A DNA stretch of 64,000 nt, taken from NCBI RefSeq assembly GCF_024166365.1, contig NC_064831.1, positions 30,556,768-30,620,767 on the forward strand. The letters are read 5' to 3'. Positions 57,158-64,000 of the stretch are shown here, piece by piece. Positions within the stretch are counted from its first letter, which is position 1, and each line of letters opens with the position of its first letter. The notes under the pieces were generated by a model. The model had not been told where the DNA came from, made no database searches, and saw nothing but the letters and a program-made list of their open reading frames with translations. The stretch comes from Elephas maximus indicus (lineage: Eukaryota; Chordata; Mammalia; Proboscidea; Elephantidae). A program made the translations under genes and the position numbers.

Positions 57158-58234
57158 TTGCAAAAGAACAAATATTGTATGAGACCACTAGTATGAGAAC
57201 TCAAAAAATAGTTTAAACACAGAAGAAAATATTCTTTGATGGTTATAGGGTAAGGAGGGAAGGAGAGGGGTTTTCACTAATTAGACAGTAAACAAGAACT
57301 ATTTCAGGTAAAGGGAAAGACAACACACAATATAGGAGAGGTCAGCACAACTGGACTAAACTGGAAGCAAAGAAGTTTCCTGAATACAACCAAACACTTC
57401 GAAGTACAGAGTAGGAGGGGCAGGGATCTGGGGACCATGGTTTCAGGGGACATCTATGTCAACTGGCATAACAAATTGTATTAAGAAAATCCTCTGCATC
57501 CCATTTTGGTGAGTGGCATCTAGGATCTTAAATGATAGCAAGTGGTCATCTAAGATGCATCAATTGGTCTCAACCCACCTGGAGCAAAGGAGAATGAAGA
57601 ACACGAAAGACACAAGGAAAATATGGGCCCAAGAGACAGAAAGGGCCAGATAAAGCAGAGACTATATCAGCTTGAGACCAGAAGAACTAGATGGTGCCCA
57701 GCTACAACCAATGACTGCCCTGACAGGGAACAAAACAGAGGATCCCTGATGGGGGAGAAGAACAGTGGAATGCAGACCTAAAATTCTCATAAAAAGACCA
57801 GACTTAACAGTCTGACTGTGACTGGAGGGACCCTGGAGGTCATGGTCCCTGGATCTTCTGTTAGCCCAAGACCAGAACCATTCCCAAAGCCATCTCTTCA
57901 GACAGGGATTGGACTGGACTATGAGACAAAAAATGATACTGATGAGGAGTGAATTTCTTGGCTCAAGTAGACATGAGACTATGTGGGCAGCTCCTGTCTG
58001 GAGGTGAGATGGGAGGGCGCTGTGGGACAGGAGCTGGCTGAATGGACACAGGGAATACAGGGTGGACAGGGGGAGTGTGCTGTCTCATTAGGGGGAGAGG
58101 AACTACAAGCACGTAGCAAGGTGTGTATAAGTTTTTGTATAAGAGACTGACTTGACTTGTAAACTTTCACTTACAGCACAATAAAAAAAAATACAAAGAA
58201 AGGAACATAGAGCACACAAGGGCACAGTCAGGGA

Positions 58235-58690
58235 AAAGTTCTGGACATAAGAAAAGCTCACGGCATGACGTTCCTTGGCTTGAGGGGAAAGGACCTTCAA
58301 TTTAGGGGATATCTATGTCAATTGGCACATCATAGTTCATAAAGACAACGTCTTGCATCCAACTGTGCTAAGTAGCATCTGGAATCTTGAAAGCTTGCGA
58401 GCAGCCAGCTAAGACACAGCTATTGGTGTCTTTTCTTCCAAAGCAAAGGAGAGTGAAGAAAACCAAAAACTCAAGGGAGTAACTAGTCCAAAGGACTAAC
58501 GGACACATGAACTACAGTCTACACAATCCCGAGACCAGAAGAACTAGATAGTGGCCAGCAACCACTACTGACTGCTCTGACTGGGAACTTAAGAGACCTA
58601 AGACAGGAACTGAAGTGAAGTTTACCTTAGCACAGTAAAAAAAGGTGTGTGCTAGGCAAGCAAATTTTGTAAAATAATAATAATTTCAAA
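58235..58690 (+). mobile_element. Old L1 3'UTR fragment
   Basis: ATATCTATGTCAATTGGCAC, AGTTCATAAAGACAACGTCT, AAGTAGCATCTGGAATCTTG and GCTTGCGAGCAGCCAGCTAA parallel the old L1 3'UTR at 42440-42550 rather than copies B/C. It was present before copy C inserted just upstream. Confidence 0.78.
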
Positions 58691-58787
58691 AAAGAATAAT
58701 CAACACTGACTATCTTGAAATGTCCTCCAGCCCAAGGGCAGAAAACCACCAGGATGCTGCATAAGGAATTCCTCTGCCTGAGAGATC

Positions 58788-58840
58788 ACCTCAGATGAAC
58801 CTTTAAGGGCCGCCTTCCAACTCCATGATTCTGTGATTTT
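58788..58840 (+). repeat. MIR-family 3' relic
   Basis: CAGATGAACCTTTAAGGGCC, GCCTTCCAACTCCATGATTC, TGTGATT is the MIR-like 3' wording (ACCT..A.GG.CCCTTCCA.CTC). Confidence 0.5.
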
Positions 58841-59007
58841 TCAAGCACCAGAGAGGCACTTAATTTCTTTTATTCATTGGTTAACACCATTTGAGCTAAC
58901 TGTATTCCATGTGAAGTTTTTTAAGAAACATTCTTAACATAGTCTTTTTACTAATTCATATTGGCCTTCTTTCTCTAAGTCTAGATATAAAAATTTTACT
59001 TAAAAAT

Positions 59008-59230
59008 AAGCAAAACCAACCAAAAAAAAAAAACCCCATACCCAGGGCTGTCAATTCTGACTCATGGCAACCTTATGCGTGACCGCAGAACTGCTCCATG
59101 GGATTTTCTTGGCAGTAATCTTCCTAGAAGCAGATTGCCAGGCCTTTCTTCTGCAGCACTGCTGGGTAGGTATGAACTACCAGCCTTTCGGTTAGTGGTC
59201 GAGTGCAAACTGTTTGCGCCACCTAGGGGC
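59008..59230 (-). mobile_element. AfroSINE-type SINE, long class
   Basis: The complement reads from AAAACCCCATACCCAGGGC through TTCTTGGCAGTAATCTTCC, AGATTGCCAGGCCTTTCTTC, ACTGCTGGGTAGGTATGAAC and GTTTGCGCCACCTAGGGGCC. TTACTTAAAAA-like wording just before and TTACTTTTTAAAA just after may be the target duplication. Confidence 0.82.
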
Positions 59231-59426
59231 CTTACTTTTTAAAACAAGCATTAATCTTATAAATCAATTTGCCTAAATATCTCCCAAGTAAAGCATAGAG
59301 CTATTTTAACTAAGTGTATAACCAGCATTCACCTTACATGGGTGGGGTTTGATTTCAGGAGCAAATCTTTATCCTGCGAGATGTTTGTCAATTAAAATTG
59401 TAGCTAGCAAAAAAAACTAATGAAAT

Positions 59427-60786
59427 AAAAAATTATAGCTAGAGAAACAGAACTACCATACAATCCAGCAACCCCACTCCTTGGAATATATCCTAGAGAA
59501 GTAAGAGCCATCACACGAACAGATACATGCACACCCATGTTCACTGCAGCACTGTTTACAACAGCAAAAAGATGGAAGCAACCAAGGTACCCATCAACGA
59601 ATGAATGGATAAATAAATTATGGTATATTCACACAATGGAATACTACGCATCGATAAAGAACAATGATGAATCCACGAAACATTTCATAACATGGAGGAA
59701 TCTAGAAGGTATTATGCTGAGTGAAATCAGTCAGTTGCAAAAGGACAAATATTGTATGAGATCACTATTATAAGAACTCAAGAAATAGTCTAAAACAGAG
59801 AAGAAAATATTCTTTGATGGTTACAAAAGGGGGGGGAAGAGAAAGGGAGGGAGAGGGAGGCTCGCTAATTAGATAGCAGACAAGAACTAATTTAGTGAAG
59901 GGATGGACAACACACAATACAGGAGCGGTCAGCACGACTGGACTATACCAAACGCAAAGAAGTTTCCTGAATAAACCAAATGCTTCAAAGACCAGAGTAG
60001 CAGGGGCAAAGTTTTGGGGACCATGGTTTCAGGAGACATCTAGGTCAACTGGCATAATAAAAACTATTAAGAAAACATTCTGCATCCCATTTTGGAGACT
60101 GGCATCTGGGGTCTTAAATGCTTGCAAGTGGCCATCTAAGATGCAACAATTGCTCTCAACCTACGTGCAGCAAAGGGGAATGAAGAACACCAAAGACATA
60201 AGGTAAGTATGAGTCCAAGAGTCAGAACGGGCCACATACATCAAAGACTACATCAGCCTGCATCCAGAAGAACTAGATGACTGCCATGAGAGACAGCACA
60301 ACAGAGAATCCCCGAAGGAGCAGGAGAACAGTGGGATGCAGACCCCAAATTCTAGTAAAAAGACCAGATGTAATGGTCTGGCTGAGACCGGGGGATCCCG
60401 GAGGTCATGGTCCCCAGACCTTCTGTTAGCCCAAGAAAAACAGGAATCATTCTCGAAGCCAACTCTCCAGACAAGGATTGGACTGGACTATAAGACAGAA
60501 AATGACACTGGTGAGGAGTGGGCTTCTTAGATCAAGCAGACACATGAGACTATGCGGGGAGCTCCTGTCTGGAGGGGTGATGTGAAGTCCGAGCGGGACA
60601 GAAGCTGGTTGAATGGACACACAAATAGAGGGTAGAGAGAAGGAACGTGCTGTCTCATTAGGGGGAGCGCAACTAGGAGTATACAGCAAGGTGTATTATG
60701 TAAGGTTTTGTATGAGAGGCTGACTTGATGTGTAAACTTTCGTTTAAAGCACAATAAAAATTAACAAAACAAAAAATTATAGCTAG
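59427..60786 (+). mobile_element. Young 5'-truncated L1 with perfect 16-bp target-site duplication
   Basis: The L1 body is 59443-60770 (1,328 bp). It starts inside the ORF2 C-terminus (AGAAACAGAACTACCATACA, then CCAGCAACCCCACTCC), carries the young-type 3'UTR and ends CACAATAAAAATTAACAAAA. It is flanked by AAAAAATTATAGCTAG at 59427-59442 and 60771-60786 with no mismatch. The ORF2 tail reads TKHFITWRNLEGIMLSEISQ with an intact end. The perfect flanks make it the youngest-looking insertion here. Confidence 0.93.
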
Positions 60787-60969
60787 CTCCTATTTAATCT
60801 CATCATATAAAAATGTTTTCTAAAATTGAGCTATTCTTAGTCATCATTTGCTAGTGTGAATGGGCTTCAGATCTCCTTGGGAGGGCAGACTGCCAGGAAT
60901 TGGTCAAAGAATACCTAGGACAGTATGTTTTGACAGAGCGTGGAAAAGCTTTGGATTACCTTAAAAATG

Positions 60970-62170
60970 GAGGAATTTCTTTAAAGATAAAAAAACAAAT
61001 TATAAAGAAAAATGTTGATAAACTACATTAAAATTTAGAATTTCTGTTCATCAAAAGGGAGTGAGGAGACAAGCTACAAGTGGGAAAAAATACTTGTATT
61101 AGATGTAACTGACGAAGGACACGTATCTAGAAAATGTGAAGAATCCCCACAAACCAAAAAACAACCCAAATTAAAAAGGGCAAATGACATAGATGGGCAT
61201 TTCATAGAGGAAACAAGAGAAGCCACTAGGCTTCTGAAAAGACACCTAGCCTCATTAGAAAACAGGAAATGCAAATTAAAACATGAGATGTCATTTTGTA
61301 CCCTCCATATTAAACCAAAAACCCACTGCCATGGAGTCAATTCCAACTCACAGTGATCCTATGGGACAGAGCAGAACTGCCCCATGGGGTTTCCAAGGCT
61401 GTAATCTTTACAGAAACAGCCAACCACATCTTTCTCTCCTAGAGTGGCTGGTGGGCTTGAACCACCGATGTTTCAGTTACCAGCCAAGTGCTTTAACCAC
61501 TGTGCCAACAATAAGAAACCATATACACTGCTGACTGGTGTGTAAATTTTCACGACTACGTTTGAAAGCAATCTGGCACTATCTAGTAAAAGGAATCATG
61601 CATATACCCTATGGGACAGCAATTTCTTTCCTAAGATCCCACCCTAGAGAAACTTGCTCATGTGTTCCCTCGGACATGTACAATTACGTTCACAGCAGCA
61701 CCGCTTTTAGCCTCAAAAAACAAGAAAACAACCCAAGGTTTTATGTACAGGAAAGTGGATAAACAGTCTGTGGCCTTGTCGTGCAATGGGGATACTCTAC
61801 AGTAGTGAATATGAATGACTTGCAGCTACAGGCATGAACGTAGACGAACTTCAGGAATGCCAGGTAAAGCAAAACAAAACAAGTCACAGTGCATGACCCT
61901 TACTAGGATTCTATTTATATACGGTTAAAAAATGCATACCTTAATGATACGTTTGTATGTAAAAAACTATAAAGAGAGCCAACAGGAACAATAAACACAA
62001 AATTCGGAACAGAGATTATGGAGGTAGGAGAAGAGGAAGGCTGACATTAGGAAAAGCATGAAGGAAGCTTCAAAAGTATTGACAATGCTTTGTTTCTTAA
62101 CCTGGCTGGTGGGGAACACGGCTGTTGTTGTTTTTGATTTCTTGTTGCTGTTACTTTATATCTTGCCTAT
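60970..62170 (+). mobile_element. Ancient L1M ORF2 end and 3'UTR, split by a SINE
   Basis: ATTTCTGTTCATCAAAAGGG, GACACGTATCTAGAAAATGT, GGCAAATGACATAGATGGGC and AACAGGAAATGCAAATTAAA precede the SINE. After it come ATACACTGCTGACTGGTGTG, AATTTCTTTCCTAAGATCCC and TGTACAGGAAAGTGGATAAA. These are ordered L1 ORF2 C-terminal landmarks, heavily decayed. Confidence 0.75.
61312..61510 (-). mobile_element. AfroSINE-type SINE, short class
   Basis: The complement reads AAAAACCCACTGCCATGGAG, CAACTCACAGTGATCCTATG, CCAAGGCTGTAATCTTTACA, GGTGGGCTTGAACCACCGAT and TTTAACCACTGTGCC. It interrupts the L1M relic. Confidence 0.85.
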
Positions 62171-62184
62171 ATGTTAAACAACCT

Positions 62185-62630
62185 TTTGAATGTATCTTAC
62201 ATTCCTTAAATTATAAAAAAAAGGGAAGCAATGAAAAATAAAGTCTGTCATATATCATAACTCTGCTGGGACTTGCTTTTTTGTCCATAATTTCTAATGA
62301 ACTACAGATATTCCCGTTTTGTGATCAGAGAAAAAAATACCACCTAAAAAGTTACTTATATTCATCCAATCATTTGATATTGCTGAGGGTCTGTTACTTT
62401 TTGAATGTATCTTACTTTCTTTTTTTTAAATTATACAAAAAGGGAAAGGCTATGAAAGATAAAGTCTATCATATCATAACTCTGTTGAGGACTTGCTTTT
62501 TTGTTCATAATTTTCTAATGAACTACAGACATTCACATTTTACATTCTCAGGAAAAAAAAAATACCACCTAAAATGTTACTTACATTTATCCATTCAGTT
62601 ATTCAATATAACTGAGGGTCTGTTATATAT
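62185..62630 (+). repeat. Tandem duplication, two ~220-bp units
   Basis: Unit 1 (62185-62396) and unit 2 (62397-62630) share TTTTGAATGTATCTTAC, AAATTATA, AAAGGGAA, ATAAAGTCT, CATAACTCTG, GACTTGCTTTTTTGT, CTAATGAACTACAGA, AATACCACCTAAAA, GTTACTTA and GAGGGTCTGTTA, all in the same order. The copies differ by several substitutions and small indels. Confidence 0.88.
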
Positions 62631-62639
62631 TGGGCACTG

Positions 62640-62829
62640 CTCTCGGAGCTGGGAGCCCTGGTGGTACATTGGTTAAAAGCTTGGCTGCTAACCAAAAGGT
62701 CAGCAGTTCGAATCCACTAGCTGCTCCTTGGAAACCTTATGGCGCAGTTCTACTCTGCCCTACAGGGTTGCTATGAATAGGAATCAACTCAATGGCAACG
62801 GGTTTGGTTTTTTGGGTCTAGGAGCAGGG
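62640..62829 (+). mobile_element. AfroSINE-type SINE with intact B box
   Basis: The element spans about 62654-62815: GGAGCCCTGGTGGTACATTG, GGTTAAAAG, GGCTGCTAACC, B box GTTCGAATCC at 62706-62715, and tail GGGTTGCTATGAATAGGAAT, GGGTTTGGTTTTTT. The flanks CTCTCGGAGCTGGG and GTCTAGGAGCAGGG look like a decayed target-site duplication. Confidence 0.88.
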
Positions 62830-62879
62830 AAGGCAAGCAATCAACACAAAAGACAAACATCTCTGCTCAAGAAGCTTCT

Positions 62880-63640
62880 GCTCTACTGAGGAGAGAAAGA
62901 GAAACAAGATGAGTAAAATATATAATGTTAGAAGGTGAAAAAGTATTATGTAGAAAAAGAAAGCAGGAATGGGGAAGATAAAATGTGTTATATGGGGAGG
63001 GGGTATTGTAATTTAATAGGAAGAGCAGGAGAAGCCTCCTACTGAGGTGAAATTTGAATAAAGACCTAAAAGGAAGAGAACGAGATTTAAGTTACCTGGA
63101 GAAAGAACATTCCAGACAGCCAAATAGAAAGTACAAAAGTTCTGAGGTGGCGAATGTGCTTGATGTGTTTGAGAAACAGCAAGGAGGCCAGTGTGACTGG
63201 AGCAGAGAGAGGGGGACAGCAGCAGGAGATGTGATCAGACAGGTAATGGGGGCTACATTAGGTACAACTGTACAAGTTACTATAAAGGCTCTGGCTCTCT
63301 GAGTGAGATAAGAAGCCATTGGGAGGCTAAGTAGAAACATCACAATGTCTGACTTAATAAAACGTGCAAAAGCGGAAATAAAGAGAACTGCTAGAATGCT
63401 ACAGCAATAATCCAGGTGAGACGACCATCCTGGTGAGATGACAGTGCCTTGGACTGGGATGGTAACAGGGGAGGTTTTGAGAAGAGGCTGGATTTTGAGT
63501 CTTTTGAAGGTGGAGCTGATAGGATTTGCTTACAGATCAAGATGACTTTGAAAAAGCAAACCTAGGAAAGATTCTGGTTTCTCAAATTATTGGCTTAGGG
63601 AGAATGATGAAGAAAGTGAAGTAGAGGTTTTGCCCTTTCT
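62880..63640 (+). repeat. Ancient interspersed repeat (L2-like) and flanks
   Basis: GAGGTGAAATTTGAATAAAG, ACCTAAAAGG, AGAAAGAACATTCCAGACAG, AAAAGTTCTGAGGTGGCGAA, TGTGTTTGAGAAACAGCAAG, GAGGCCAGTGTGACTGGAGC, GCCATTGGGAGGC and AATAATCCAGGTGAGACGAC are landmarks of a widespread ancient mammalian repeat that I believe is L2-related. The family name is uncertain; the homology to 48055-48180 supports a repeat. Confidence 0.55.
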
Positions 63641-63697
63641 CGTTTTAGAAATAATGTTCCTGGAAATATTTTGGAGTCATTATACTTTCACTGGAAG

Positions 63698-63835
63698 GAG
63701 CCCTGCTGGTGCAACAGCTAAGCGCTCACCTGCTGAAGGGTTGGTGGTTGAACCCACCTAGAGGCTCCGCCCCCACGTGTCTGTTAGTTTGTCATACTGT
63801 AGGGGCTTGCACGTTGCAGTGATGCTGGAAGCTAT
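63698..63835 (+). mobile_element. AfroSINE-type SINE, long class, partial
   Basis: AAGGAGCCCTGCTGGTGCAA, CAGCTAAGCGCTC, GGTTGAACCCACCTAGAGGC are the head. TGTCTGTTAGTTTGTCATAC, TGTAGGGGCTTGCACGTTGC and GATGCTGGAAGCTATGCCAC form the distinct body. It breaks directly into an RTE LINE fragment. Confidence 0.75.
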
Positions 63836-63837
63836 GC

Positions 63838-64000
63838 CACCGGTATGCAAATCTGCTGCAAAAGACCTCTTTCAAGTGTTAAAAAGCAAAGACGTCACTT
63901 GAAAAACTAAGGTGCACTTGACGCAAGCCATGGTATTTTCAGTCATCTCATATGCATGCAAAAGCTGGGCAATGAATAAGTGAGACCGAAGAAGAACTGA
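63838..64000 (+). pseudogene. RTE-clade LINE fragment, continues past window
   Basis: GCAAATCTGCTGCAAAAGAC, CTCTTTCAAGTGTTAAAAAG, GTGCACTTGACGCAAGCCAT and TCATATGCATGCAAAAGCTG match 13203-13320 and 13720-13760 of the other RTE copy. The frame is broken (AATAAGTGAG gives a stop). The 3' end lies outside the window. Confidence 0.85.

Larger units (their letters stand above)
50593..58198 (+). mobile_element. L1 copy C: near full-length L1, 7.6 kb, inactive, with target duplication
   Basis: It begins GAAGGCAGGGCCAAGATGGC and has a ~1.25-kb 5'UTR, ORF1 from 51839, ORF2 53391-57157 and a 3'UTR ending CAGCACAATA plus A9. It is flanked by AAAGGAACA at 50584-50592 and 58199-58207, a target-site duplication typical of L1. 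It lies in the ARFIP1 last intron, antisense to the gene. A G-rich run sits at 52440-52461. Both ORFs are broken, so it cannot move itself. Confidence 0.93.

Noticed and set aside
62281..62676. 131-codon open frame
   Set aside because: It runs across the tandem ~220-bp duplication, so internal similarity comes from the DNA duplication. Ile/Leu/Phe-rich AT-driven translation without a family.

Overview
This window is a piece of a placental-mammal nuclear genome. The species is very probably an afrotherian, most likely an elephant or close relative. The evidence is the dominant tRNA-derived SINE type (heads reading GGAGCCCTGG...GTGGTTAAG, tails reading GTCGCTATGAGT...GAATCGACT), its RTE-clade LINE partner, and an L1 lineage with afrotherian-style 5'UTR and 3'UTR. 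MIR, L2, L1M and MLT1 relics give the usual eutherian background. The species call is inference from repeat families recognised by eye.

Two protein-coding genes can be supported, both on the minus strand and in the same order as human 4q31. (1) ARFIP1 (arfaptin-1): only the last coding exon (46340-46495, ending SWLEEQ-stop), an AT-rich 3'UTR running down to about 44.65 kb, and more than 17 kb of its last intron (46.5-64 kb) lie here. (2) FHDC1 (FH2 domain-containing formin): a CpG-island promoter and probable non-coding first exon at about 7.6-9.6 kb, intron 1 (about 7.6 down to 2.4 kb), and the first coding exon (2404 down to 1907). That exon encodes the start Met, the proline-rich FH1-like stretch and the beginning of FH2. 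The rest of FHDC1 lies beyond position 1.

Nearly everything else is transposon. 11.3-15.7 kb: an MLT1 LTR with a nested L1 tail, a decayed RTE LINE between two ~110-bp direct repeats, and three SINEs. 18.4-25.4 kb: SINEs, L2, an L1M relic with a nested L1, and a reverse RTE. 25.4-29.8 kb: a MaLR-like LTR, then a 3.5-kb reverse L1 split by another LTR. 31.6-43.1 kb: an old L1 interrupted by a 9.2-kb composite of two younger L1 5' ends. 50.6-58.2 kb: a near full-length but dead L1 with target-site duplication, inside the ARFIP1 last intron. 59.4-60.8 kb: a young 5'-truncated L1 with a perfect 16-bp target-site duplication. 60.9-64 kb: L1M relic, SINEs, a ~220-bp tandem duplication, and an L2/RTE end.

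I found no CRISPR array, operon, prophage or other prokaryotic system, and no convincing new gene. The most interesting features are structural: the L1-in-L1 composite, an internally rearranged L1 ORF1, an in-frame stop at ORF1 codon 6 shared by two L1 copies, long direct repeats round the RTE, a SINE split by an unidentified ~375-bp segment, and a SINE/RTE shared tail visible within the window.
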